Assembly: GCA_020852175.1 (NCBI GenBank)
Contig: JADZBH010000028.1
Coordinates: 40,458-104,457, forward strand
From: Bryobacterales bacterium
Lineage (GTDB): Bacteria; Acidobacteriota; Terriglobia; Bryobacterales; Bryobacteraceae
Reading direction: 5' to 3'
Length of the DNA: 64,000 nt
Below the pieces are notes generated by a model that saw only the letters and a program-made list of their open reading frames with translations, searched no databases and was not told the DNA's origin. Made by a program: the position numbers and the translations under genes. Positions 43,338-51,785 of this stretch are shown piece by piece (within the stretch, counting starts at the first letter, position 1; every line of letters begins with the position of its first letter).

Positions 43338-45953
43338 ATGAAATTCGACGCGCCGGAGTCCAAATTCCAACTAAAGGTTTTCCCGTCCGCCGCCGATCAA
43401 GCCACTGGAGATATGCGGCTACCTATCACTACTTCAATCGCCTTCCCGGGCGGAACGCGCGGCAGGACGGCGGGCATCTGGGCCGGAATGCTGGGGCTGT
43501 ATGCGGCGGTGCTGGCGGGAGGGTTGTGGGCGCAACCCACGCCTCCTGTTGGCGGACAGCAGGTGGTGGTGAAAGGCGGCGATCCGCGCGTGGTTTTTTA
43601 TGTGGATGGCGCGGAATACCGGGGCTCGGCCAGCTTTTTCTGGCCTTTGGGCAGCAAACATATTCTCAGCGTTCCCGTACGCATGATCGACTCCGACAAC
43701 GGGCAAGGCCGCTGCCAGTACTCGGTTCCGGATTTCGCCACACGTTTCTGCGACTTCAACTGGCGCGAGAAGACAGGTCTTCTGCAGGCCAGCCAGGACC
43801 GTTACCAGACAATCACGGTGGGTCCCGATACCTCCTCCTACGAGTTGCAGTATCAGACCGAGCATAAGATAACGCTGATTTTCGCCAATTCCTATTCGGG
43901 GAACACGCAGATTCCCGAGAACGGGATCGCCTGTGGCGCTCCCGGCACCCCGGTGGGCAGCGCATTCCGCGTGGGCGCCGTGGTGATTGGCGGCAACTGT
44001 TACCTGAGCAACGCATCGTTCTGGCAGGCCGCCGGGGCAGTCACGCTGAACGCCTATCCCTTCCCCGGCTTTGTATTTCTGGGCTGGTCGGTGAACCGCG
44101 CTCCGGGCAACTACCTGGGCAATATCGAAGTGAACCAGCCGATCTCGCTGGTGCCGCGCTTCACGCCCGCCAAGCGTTTGGCGATGCGCACCATCCCGGA
44201 GGAATTGAAGGTGCGGGTGGATCGCGTGGAGACCGGCACGCCGGGTACCGACGCGCCGTGCGCTTTCTGGGGCGAGCAGGTGCCCTACACGAACCCCACT
44301 ATTCCGCCGTTGTGCATCGGCGAATACGACCTGGCCCCCGATTCGCGGCACATTATCGGAGCGCCCAGCCCGCAGATGGACCGCCGCGGCAAGATCTGGG
44401 TGCTGGACAAGTTCAGCAACGGCGAAACTTCGGATTTCATTTACCAGGTGGGCGCCATCACGACGAACAATCAGTTCGAGACCATCACGGCGCTGTTCGT
44501 GCCTGGCGTTTCGACCTCGATCACGACCAAGCCGGCCGGGCTGAAAGTGGTGATTGACGGACGAGACAACTGGCCGGCGAACTACTTCGTCTTCGCCGCT
44601 GGAAAGAAGATCGTAGTTTCGGCTCCGGCCGAGCAGACCGATGCGCGCGGCCGCCGCTATCTTTTCAAGGGCTGGTCCAACGGCGGCGAGGCGACGCAGG
44701 AGTTGACCGTGCCGGATCAGGCCAGCGGACTCGCCTTCAGCATCGTGGCCGAATATGAGTTACTGAGCCAGTTGACCATCAAGTCAAATCCTTACGGCGC
44801 GCCGGTGACCGTGGACGGAGCCTCGTGCGACACGCCGTGCACGATCGACCGCCGCGAGGGGACCGCCGTGTCCATCGCCGCGCCGGCCTCGCACATGCTG
44901 AGCGAGGCGCACCGCTTCCAATTCGCCGGGTGGGCCGACGGCGCCGACCGCGAGCGCGCCTTCACGCTGAGCGGCGTGGAAACGCAAACCCTTACGGCCA
45001 ATTTCAGCACCGCCTACCGGCTGCGCATCGCCACCGACCCCGAGGGCGCGGCGCGGATTCTCACGGAGCCGGCCAGCACAGATGGCTTCTTCACCGGTGG
45101 GACGTTTGTCACCGTGACCGCCAAGGCGGGTCCCGGCTACAAGTTCCGGCGCTGGTCCGGCGATCTATCGGGGGCATTCACCTCGGCGACGGTCACCGTT
45201 TCGGGCGCGCGCTCGGCCGTGGCCTCGTTCGACAAGGTCCCTTACATCCCTGAAACGGGCGTCCGCAACGCCGCCGCCGAGATTCCCTCCAACACGGTGG
45301 CGCCGGGTTCGCTGGTATCGATCCTGGGCGAGAACCTAGCCGCCGACTATGTGGCCGGACCCTCCAATCCGCTCTCGCAAAGCGTGGGCGACGTGAGCGT
45401 GGTGGCGGCCAACCGCATTCTGCCTCTTGTCTTCGTTTCTCCGCAACAGATCAACGCGCAGTTGCCGCTCGATCTGGAGCCCGGCGAATATGAGCTGACC
45501 GTGAAGCGTGTCGGCGCCGCCGACGTCACGGGCAAGTTCACCGTCTCGGCCGTCGCGCCGGGGCTCTTCCACAAAATGGTGGAGTCCAACGCCTGGGCCA
45601 TGGCTTCGCGCGCCGACGGAACGGCCGTGGACGGCGATCATCCGGCCCTGCCCGGAGAGACCATCCTGCTGACAGGCACCGGCTTTGGCCGCTACCAGCC
45701 AAACATGCTCGACGGCTTCGCCTTTCCCCCCGTGCCCGAGTTCCAGGTGGCCGCGCCGGTGGAACTGTGGAGCGGCGAAACCGCGATCGCCGTGAAATCG
45801 GCGGCGGGAATCGCCGGACAGGTGGGTACGGTGGGCGTGCGGTTCGTGGTACCCGCCGGAACTCCAGCCGGACCATGGCCGCTTACGGTGAAGATGGAGG
45901 GCGTCAGCAGCAACACCGTGCTCGTGCCCGTGGCCGCCCCGCCCGCGCAGTAA
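43338..45953 (+). CDS. Secreted repeat protein with Solibacter-type TIGR03437 C-terminal domain
   Basis: This 871-residue exported protein has a hydrophobic signal (WAGMLGLYAAVLAGGLWAQ) at residues about 48-66. It therefore either has a long N-region or starts at Met 26 (43413). The middle contains several ~75-residue Big/InlB-like beta modules, each ending in a GWS or GWADG turn and a TANF-like stretch (FKGWSNGGEATQELTV, FAGWADGADRERAFTL, FRRWSGDLSGAFTSATV). The C-terminus (about 640-871: ISILGENLAADYVAG-like SILGENLAADYVAG, VFVSPQQINAQLP) is the domain expanded in Solibacter. A cell-surface adhesion or envelope role is likely, but unproven. Confidence 0.85.
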   Translation: MKFDAPESKFQLKVFPSAADQATGDMRLPITTSIAFPGGTRGRTAGIWAGMLGLYAAVLAGGLWAQPTPPVGGQQVVVKGGDPRVVFYVDGAEYRGSASFFWPLGSKHILSVPVRMIDSDNGQGRCQYSVPDFATRFCDFNWREKTGLLQASQDRYQTITVGPDTSSYELQYQTEHKITLIFANSYSGNTQIPENGIACGAPGTPVGSAFRVGAVVIGGNCYLSNASFWQAAGAVTLNAYPFPGFVFLGWSVNRAPGNYLGNIEVNQPISLVPRFTPAKRLAMRTIPEELKVRVDRVETGTPGTDAPCAFWGEQVPYTNPTIPPLCIGEYDLAPDSRHIIGAPSPQMDRRGKIWVLDKFSNGETSDFIYQVGAITTNNQFETITALFVPGVSTSITTKPAGLKVVIDGRDNWPANYFVFAAGKKIVVSAPAEQTDARGRRYLFKGWSNGGEATQELTVPDQASGLAFSIVAEYELLSQLTIKSNPYGAPVTVDGASCDTPCTIDRREGTAVSIAAPASHMLSEAHRFQFAGWADGADRERAFTLSGVETQTLTANFSTAYRLRIATDPEGAARILTEPASTDGFFTGGTFVTVTAKAGPGYKFRRWSGDLSGAFTSATVTVSGARSAVASFDKVPYIPETGVRNAAAEIPSNTVAPGSLVSILGENLAADYVAGPSNPLSQSVGDVSVVAANRILPLVFVSPQQINAQLPLDLEPGEYELTVKRVGAADVTGKFTVSAVAPGLFHKMVESNAWAMASRADGTAVDGDHPALPGETILLTGTGFGRYQPNMLDGFAFPPVPEFQVAAPVELWSGETAIAVKSAAGIAGQVGTVGVRFVVPAGTPAGPWPLTVKMEGVSSNTVLVPVAAPPAQ

Positions 45954-45981
45954 TCCCCCTCGCCGGGAGATTCGGCCGTCT

Positions 45982-47217
45982 CTACAGCGGCAGAATCTCT
46001 TCCCGGTCCGGGTTATAGTTCAGCCGCCGCTTCTGCACATACGAGATATTGCCCAGGTGCGAAGCCGCCGCCGAGCGGTGGCCGATATACACGTCGCCGT
46101 TGGGACGGGCGCGCGAGGCCACGCAATCCAGGAAGTTTTGTACATGGTCGAGCGTCAACTGGTCGGCGCGGTTTTCCTCGGCTGGCACGACATAGGTTTC
46201 CGGCGAGGCGTTGCGCGGCTCGGACGGGTAAAACTCGTACTTCGAGCGGTCGATCCACAGGCGGCCCTGTGTACCGCAGATCTCCACGGCCGCCCCCCGT
46301 ATGCCCGGGGCTAAGGTCGCTTCGAAGGTGCAGGTGAAGTCACCGCCGTATTCCAGCAGGACATTGATGGTGTCCGGCGCCGTGCGGCCATCCTTGTAGT
46401 TATAGATGCCGCCGGCAGCCACGCCCGAGGTGGGGTTGTCGCGGCCTAGCAGCATGTGGACCACATCGACCCAGTGGGTGAACAGGTCGGTTACCTGGCC
46501 GCCGCCAAAGTCGAGGTAGGCGCGGAAGTTGTAATACTGCTGCGGGTCATAGTCGCGCCACTTCACCGGACCGAGGTAACGCGCCCAGTCCAGATTGGAC
46601 GGCAGGCTCTGGAGCGAGGCAGGAGCGCGGCGCAAGTGGTAGGTGTTGCCGTGCCACCAAGTGCGCGCCAGCGTCACTTTGCCGATCCTACCCGAGTCGA
46701 TGTAAAGTTTCTTGGCCTGGATGTAGTGGCGGCCCGAGCGCTGCTGCATGCCTACCTGGCAGACACGGTTGTTTACCCGCGCCGCCTTGACGATGCGCGG
46801 TCCCTCTTCGATGGTGAGCGTCAGCGGCTTTTCGACATAGACATCCTTGCCGGCACTCAGGGCATCGATGGCCGTGCGCGCATGCCAGTGGTCCGGCGTG
46901 GCGATCAGCACGGCATTCAGCTCTTTCATTTCCAGCAGCTTGCGGTGATCGGTGAAGGTCTTGGCCGAGGCGGCGGCCTGCTTGGCCAGGTCAATCTGGT
47001 TGGCGTAGATGTCACAGACCGCGCCCACGTCCACCCGGTTGGTGGCCAGGAAACGCCCCATCACGTGGCGGCCCCGTTCGCCAGTTCCGATCACCCCCAG
47101 ATTCACCCGTTCATTGGCTCCCAGGATGCGCATGTACGAACTGGCCGTGATTCCTGCCGCGGCGCGTGTGACGCCTGAGAGCAGTGCCCGGCGTGAGGGA
47201 AGATGGGCGGATTCCAT
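45982..47217 (-). CDS. Gfo/Idh/MocA-family oxidoreductase with Tat signal
   Basis: This 411-residue NAD(P)-dependent sugar or inositol oxidoreductase has a twin-arginine export signal (SRRALLSGVTRAAAG, R9-R10), the Rossmann motif VIGTGERGRHV, VLIATPDHWHA and EKPLTLTIEEG. The C-terminal alpha/beta half has the GGGQVTDLFTHWVDVVH and DTINVLLEYGGDFTC features. Exported members are common in Acidobacteria and Planctomycetes and probably act on sugars in the periplasm; the cofactor is exported bound. It is divergent from the BON gene. Confidence 0.88.
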   Translation of the reverse strand: MESAHLPSRRALLSGVTRAAAGITASSYMRILGANERVNLGVIGTGERGRHVMGRFLATNRVDVGAVCDIYANQIDLAKQAAASAKTFTDHRKLLEMKELNAVLIATPDHWHARTAIDALSAGKDVYVEKPLTLTIEEGPRIVKAARVNNRVCQVGMQQRSGRHYIQAKKLYIDSGRIGKVTLARTWWHGNTYHLRRAPASLQSLPSNLDWARYLGPVKWRDYDPQQYYNFRAYLDFGGGQVTDLFTHWVDVVHMLLGRDNPTSGVAAGGIYNYKDGRTAPDTINVLLEYGGDFTCTFEATLAPGIRGAAVEICGTQGRLWIDRSKYEFYPSEPRNASPETYVVPAEENRADQLTLDHVQNFLDCVASRARPNGDVYIGHRSAAASHLGNISYVQKRRLNYNPDREEILPL

Positions 47218-47255
47218 GAGCGAATTCTACCAGGAGAAACACACTGCATGTATGT

Positions 47256-47678
47256 ATGAGAACCGTGATTCTCCTGTTGGCGCTGGTCTGGACACTGGGC
47301 GCGGCGGACCCCAAACCGGCGGCGCGGCCCCCAACGGCAGTTCAGGCCCGGACCAGGCCGCCCGCGCGTGCCGACGCCGACATAGAAACCGATATCAGAC
47401 AACGATTTAGCCGGTCGAAGATCGCCGAGGACCGCTTCTCGGTGAAGGTGCGGAGCGGGGTGGCGGTGATCGAAGGAAAAACCAATGTGATTCAAAGAAA
47501 GGGCGTGGCCACCCGGCTGGCGAAACTGGGGGGCGCCCGGCGCGTGGACAACCAGATTCAGATCGCCCCTGAGGCGCGTGCGGCCGCGGCAGCACGGTTG
47601 GAACAAGGCAGGGTTCGACGGCAGGGCCACACGGCGGAGCGCCGGCGCGTACAACCGGAGGCCCGCTCCGCCCCGTAG
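47256..47678 (+). CDS. Secreted BON-domain protein (140 aa)
   Basis: This protein has a signal peptide (MRTVILLLALVWTLGAA), a Pro/Ala/Arg-rich linker, a BON domain (about residues 40-105: DIETDIRQRFSRSKIAEDRF, then VKVRSGVAVIEGKTNV), and a basic tail. BON domains bind phospholipids or glycans and occur in OsmY-like stress and envelope proteins. CAGGAG lies about a dozen bases upstream, but overlapping ATGs (ATGTATGTATG) make the exact start uncertain. I chose the last, at 47256. Confidence 0.75.
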   Translation: MRTVILLLALVWTLGAADPKPAARPPTAVQARTRPPARADADIETDIRQRFSRSKIAEDRFSVKVRSGVAVIEGKTNVIQRKGVATRLAKLGGARRVDNQIQIAPEARAAAAARLEQGRVRRQGHTAERRRVQPEARSAP

Positions 47679-47696
47679 CGCCGCCGTGATGCCGTC

Positions 47697-48461
47697 TCAG
47701 CGCCCCGAGGGACGCTCGCGATAATCCTGGATGCCATGCATGCGGATGATGGCGCACATCTCCATGAGGCGCGAACGTGCGCGTTCGCCGATGCGTTCGC
47801 CCAGCAGGTAGCGCGTGTCGGTTTCGCCGCCCATACCCTTGCGGTTCAGGTCGGCGCGGCCTTCCACCAGGTTTGTCGTGGCAATCACCGGACGCCGTTC
47901 GTTGCAACGGACGGTAATCAGGTGGGTGACCGTGTCGAGCACCCAATCCGTGACGCGATAGGCGCCCAGGTCGTCGAGCACGAGCACCTCGCATTCCAAC
48001 GCGCGCTGGTAGGATTCGCGCAGCGCCGCGCCGTACGCCGGATCGTAGCTGGACTTCAGCTTTTCGAGCAGTTCCTGGTAGCCGAAAAAGACCGACTCGA
48101 AGCCCTTCTGCATCAGGCGGCGCATGACGGCGACGGCCAGGTGTGTCTTCCCCGCCCCGGTGGGGCCGACAAAGAGCAGCCCGGGCTTTTCCGTGCGTTG
48201 CGGGAAGCGTTCGGCGAAGTCGTAGGCGGCCTTGAACGAGTCAACCAGCCTGGTTTCCTGCTGTTTGTCATGGTGGACAATGCTGAAGTTCTCGAAACTG
48301 GCCTTGACGTAGTTGGCCGGGATGTTGGCCGATTCCACGAGGCGCGCGGCTCGCTGCACCTTGAAACAGTCGCATCGTTCGGCGCCGGAGAGGCCGCCTT
48401 TTTCGTGAATGCGCCAGCCGGTGCCGCCACAAAAGGGACAAACGTTCGCCGCGGTTGCCAT
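47697..48461 (-). CDS. DnaC/IstB-like AAA+ ATPase with N-terminal zinc ribbon
   Basis: This 254-residue ATPase is of the DnaC/DnaI/IstB helicase-loader family. An N-terminal ribbon (CPFCGG, CDCF) precedes an AAA+ core with Walker A GPTGAGKTH (G99-H107), Walker B VLVLDDLGA (D163, D164), and sensor 1 VIATTN. It lacks a companion transposase, so an IstB of an insertion element is unlikely. It may load the replicative helicase in this organism. It follows the BCCP gene at a distance of only 2 bases on the same strand. Confidence 0.82.
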   Translation of the reverse strand: MATAANVCPFCGGTGWRIHEKGGLSGAERCDCFKVQRAARLVESANIPANYVKASFENFSIVHHDKQQETRLVDSFKAAYDFAERFPQRTEKPGLLFVGPTGAGKTHLAVAVMRRLMQKGFESVFFGYQELLEKLKSSYDPAYGAALRESYQRALECEVLVLDDLGAYRVTDWVLDTVTHLITVRCNERRPVIATTNLVEGRADLNRKGMGGETDTRYLLGERIGERARSRLMEMCAIIRMHGIQDYRERPSGR

Positions 48462-48463
48462 CG

Positions 48464-48964
48464 CTATTCAATGGTAGCGAGAACTTCGCCGGCTGCAACC
48501 GTGCCGCCGGGAGCGGTCCCGCGCAGACGGACGGTACCGGCCCGGGGCGCCTGCATTTCGTTCTGCATCTTCATCGCTTCAACCGTCACGATTCCCTGTC
48601 CCGCTTCCACGGCGTCGCCATCGGCCACCAGCAGACGTACGATCTTGCCGGGCATGGGAGAGGCGATGTGGGCGGGTCCGGAGGCGGCGGCGTGGTTGTC
48701 GCCTGGGCTCCAATCGCGAGGATCGCGCGCCGCGGCGGCGATGCGTGTCCCGTTCACCAGCACGCCGTCCTCTCCGGCGATGGCGTCGTAACTGCGCCCC
48801 TCCCACAGCAGGCTCCAGCGGCCGGGCGAGGTTTCGACGGCCTCGCACACGCCGGTCACCGCCGTCGCGTTGCCGTCCCAGGTGAGCGAGAAGCGCACGG
48901 CGCTGCCGTCACGAGCGATCTCGATGCGGCCTTCCCGGCCGTTCATTTGAATCAGGCGTTTCAT
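48464..48964 (-). CDS. Biotin carboxyl carrier protein of an acyl-CoA carboxylase
   Basis: This 166-residue protein has a C-terminal biotinyl domain with the biotin site EAMKMQNEM (K132) and IASPMPGKIVRLLVADGD. A ~70-residue N-terminal domain precedes it (RDGSAVRFSLTWDGNA), as in the C-terminal part of propionyl- or methylcrotonyl-CoA carboxylase alpha chains. The start at 48964 overlaps the biotin carboxylase stop (ATGA). The usual single alpha chain is therefore split into two genes. Confidence 0.9.
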   Translation of the reverse strand: MKRLIQMNGREGRIEIARDGSAVRFSLTWDGNATAVTGVCEAVETSPGRWSLLWEGRSYDAIAGEDGVLVNGTRIAAAARDPRDWSPGDNHAAASGPAHIASPMPGKIVRLLVADGDAVEAGQGIVTVEAMKMQNEMQAPRAGTVRLRGTAPGGTVAAGEVLATIE

Positions 48965-50454
48965 TGGAGCAAGGTATCGCGGCCCAGGGCGCGCCAGTTG
49001 GATGCCCGGGCAGGCCGCGCAGCCCCCGCCGGGGTTGCCGCCGTGGCCAGCGCCGCCGCCAGCGCCGCCACGGTCTCCTGCCGAGCGCAAGGTTCTGGCC
49101 CGGTGCGCCGGGCGAGCCATTCGGCAAGATAGCCCGTGTGTATTTCGCCCGAGGCAAAGCCCGGGTCGGCCAGCAGTTCGACAAAAAATGGAAGATTCGT
49201 TTGGATGCCCGTCAGAAGAAACCGTCCGGCGGCGTCGCGCAGGCGCGTAACAGCCTGTTCGCGCGTGGAACCCCAGGCGGCAAGTTTGGCCAGCATGGGG
49301 TCGTAGTCGAACGGCACCGTGTAGCCTGCCTCGATGCCGGAGTCCAGACGCAGGCCGGGTCCTGAAGGCTGCTCGTAGCGGTCGATCCGTCCCGGCGAGG
49401 GAAGGAAGCCGCGGTAGGGGTCCTCGGCGTAGACGCGGCATTCCACGGCCCATCCGCGCCGTGTGATTTCTTCCTGCCGCAGCGCCAGCGGCCTGCCCGA
49501 GGCCACCAGCAGTTGCCATTCGACCAGGTCGATGCCGGTAACCATTTCAGTCACCGGGTGCTCCACCTGAAGACGCGTATTCATCTCCAGGAAGTAAAAG
49601 TTGGCCTGCTCATCGACGAGGAACTCAACCGTACCGGCGTTGACGTAGCCGGCGGCGCGCGCGGCGGCGATCGCGGCGGCGCCCATGCGTTCCCGCAGAC
49701 CGGCGTGGCGTTCGACGAAAGGCGACGGACACTCCTCGATCACCTTTTGATGACGGCGTTGCAGCGAGCATTCGCGTTCGCCCAGGTGGATCAGGTTGCC
49801 GCGGGTGTCGCCGAAGATCTGGATCTCGATGTGGCGGGGCCTCTCGATGAGCTTTTCCAAATATACCGAGGCATCGCGAAAACTGGATTCGGCCTCCGAG
49901 GAGGCATCCCGCAACGCGGCTTCCAACTCCGCCTCGCCGCGGACGGCGCGCATTCCCTTGCCGCCTCCCCCAGCGGCCGCCTTCAGCATCACCGGGTAGC
50001 CCAACGACGCGGCCATGCACCGGGCCTCGTCAAAGCCGGAAACGGGCTGCGACATGCCGGGAACCGTGGGGACGCCGGCCGCATGGGCAAGAATCCGGGC
50101 CTCTGTCTTCAGCCCCATGGCGCGGATGGCGGAAGCGGGCGGACCGATGAAGGTAATTCCGGCGGCCTCGCAGGCGGCGGCAAAGCCTGCATTCTCGCTC
50201 AGGAAACCATAGCCGGGATGAATGGCATCGGCGCCGCAGCGGCGGGCGGTGTCGAGGATGCGCTCGATGTTCAGATAGCTCTGCGCCGAGGCAGCCGGGC
50301 CAATCGCGTAGGCTTCGTTTGCGTGCCGGAGGTGGGGCGCGGCGCGGTCGGCGTCGGAAAAGACGGCGGCCGAGGGGATGCCGAGGCGGCGCAGAGCATC
50401 AAGGACACGGATGGCGATTTCGCCCCGGTTGGCGACCAGGACCTTACGGAACAT
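48961..50454 (-). CDS. Biotin carboxylase (acyl-CoA carboxylase alpha subunit)
   Basis: This 497-residue ATP-grasp enzyme carboxylates biotin with bicarbonate and ATP. It has the start MFRKVLVANRGEIAIRVLDAL, the ATP-grasp glycine loop AAAGGGGKGMRAV, the Glu/Arg motif LGERECSLQRRHQKVIEECPS, and the catalytic EMNTRLQVEHPVTEMVTG. The length and the separate BCCP point to a propionyl-, methylcrotonyl- or geranyl-CoA type enzyme. No carboxyltransferase beta subunit is in view. It heads a biotin carboxylase-BCCP-DnaC-like operon. Confidence 0.93.
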   Translation of the reverse strand: MFRKVLVANRGEIAIRVLDALRRLGIPSAAVFSDADRAAPHLRHANEAYAIGPAASAQSYLNIERILDTARRCGADAIHPGYGFLSENAGFAAACEAAGITFIGPPASAIRAMGLKTEARILAHAAGVPTVPGMSQPVSGFDEARCMAASLGYPVMLKAAAGGGGKGMRAVRGEAELEAALRDASSEAESSFRDASVYLEKLIERPRHIEIQIFGDTRGNLIHLGERECSLQRRHQKVIEECPSPFVERHAGLRERMGAAAIAAARAAGYVNAGTVEFLVDEQANFYFLEMNTRLQVEHPVTEMVTGIDLVEWQLLVASGRPLALRQEEITRRGWAVECRVYAEDPYRGFLPSPGRIDRYEQPSGPGLRLDSGIEAGYTVPFDYDPMLAKLAAWGSTREQAVTRLRDAAGRFLLTGIQTNLPFFVELLADPGFASGEIHTGYLAEWLARRTGPEPCARQETVAALAAALATAATPAGAARPARASNWRALGRDTLLQ

Positions 50455-50519
50455 GGAGAACTGATTGTACCCGAGGGCGTAGGGGGTCCGGCGGAGCGCG
50501 GGCGTCACGGCCCGCCGGA

Positions 50520-51785
50520 TCAAGCCCCCGCCGGGCGGGCGGCGGAGATCGTGGGGTCCAGCGAGCGCGCCAGTTCGAGGTCGGCGGCGGCCTGCCCGGC
50601 ATCGCCCGCCAGTGTGTAGGCCTTCGAGCGGGCCAGCAGCGTGCGGGGATGGTTCGGCAGGTACGACAGGCTGGCCGTGAAATCCTCGATGGCTTCGCGC
50701 GGCTGGTTCAGCAGCAGGCGCGCCAGTCCGCGGGAGTACAATCCGGCGGGCCATAGCGGAAACAGGACCAGCGCCTGTTCATAGGCTTGCAGCGCCTGGT
50801 GCGGGCTGGCGGTCAAGAGCTGGTTGCCGAGTTGCCATGCCTCCCGGGCCGAGGCGAAACCGCCCCGCGCACTGGCCGAAAGCTCCATGGCGCGGTGGGC
50901 GTGGCCCAGCGTGCCGAGGATGGATTCCAGCACGCCGTGTGCCTGCTCCAGAAGGCGGCGCCAGTCCTCCGAGGGTTCACGGGCGGAGGTGGCCAGTGAG
51001 ATGGCGCAATAAATGTAAGGCACCGATTCGCGGACATGGCCCATCGAGGCATATGTGCGGGCCAGTTCGATATGCACAGCGGCCAGGTGAGGATTGGGTT
51101 CCTCGGGAAGACTCCAGGCCCATTGGAGCATCCGCCACAGTTCGGGGATGGCGCCCGCTGCGCCGCCCGTCTCGCGTGCCGTCTGGATCGCGTGCGCATG
51201 GCGGGCGGCTATTTCGGTTTCCGGCGGCGTGTGAGGCGCGCCGTTGAGCACGGCTTCGGCGGCGCACAGGTTGGCGCCGATGGCTGCGCGAAGTTCGGCG
51301 AAGGCGGCGGGCGAAGGTGCGTGTGGGGCAAGGGCCGCCTGGGCGGCGCGGCACGCCCCGGCCGCGCGATGCCATTCCTCATGCAGCGGCCCGGCAAGAC
51401 GCAGGGTGCATGCGGCGGCGCCGTTCAGCAGAGAGGCAAGAGTTTCGGCGGCGGATGCGGCAGGCTCGGAGGCCAGCGCTCCCGCTTCGATCCAGCCGGC
51501 GGCTGTCAAGGCGTGGTGAATCGCGCGGCGCAGGCTGGAGTCGCGGTCCGGAGCGTGGCTGACACTCCAGGCGAGATAGGCGGCTCTATGGAAACGGGCG
51601 CGCAAGTCGGGACCGGGCTCGCGCAGCAACAGGTATTCGACGGAGTGGAGCAGGCCGCGGGCCCGCGTCGCCGTGGCGGGCACGGCGAGTTGTTCGGCAA
51701 GGGCCAGAGCCTGGCGGGCCCATTCGGCGGCGTGGGCCGAACTGTCCAGCGAGGTGAGGCGCGCGCGTGCATCGTCTTCGGTCAT
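50520..51785 (-). CDS. Helical-repeat (TPR-like) protein, function unknown
   Basis: This 421-residue, Ala/Leu/Arg-rich, all-helical protein has TPR-like repeats in its C-terminal third (LTASPHQALQAYEQALVLFPLWPAGLYSRG, IEDFTASLSYLPNHPRTLLARSKAYTLAGD). The N-terminal part has no recognised domain. There is no signal peptide. It overlaps the gene upstream by 4 bases (51782-51785), and the two are probably co-expressed and may interact. A scaffold or signalling adaptor is the most that can be said. Confidence 0.65.
   Translation of the reverse strand: MTEDDARARLTSLDSSAHAAEWARQALALAEQLAVPATATRARGLLHSVEYLLLREPGPDLRARFHRAAYLAWSVSHAPDRDSSLRRAIHHALTAAGWIEAGALASEPAASAAETLASLLNGAAACTLRLAGPLHEEWHRAAGACRAAQAALAPHAPSPAAFAELRAAIGANLCAAEAVLNGAPHTPPETEIAARHAHAIQTARETGGAAGAIPELWRMLQWAWSLPEEPNPHLAAVHIELARTYASMGHVRESVPYIYCAISLATSAREPSEDWRRLLEQAHGVLESILGTLGHAHRAMELSASARGGFASAREAWQLGNQLLTASPHQALQAYEQALVLFPLWPAGLYSRGLARLLLNQPREAIEDFTASLSYLPNHPRTLLARSKAYTLAGDAGQAAADLELARSLDPTISAARPAGA

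Noticed and set aside
47697..48461. IstB component of an IS21-type insertion sequence
   Set aside because: No IstA transposase or terminal repeats nearby; the gene sits in a tight operon and has an N-terminal zinc ribbon as in DnaI/DnaC-like loaders.
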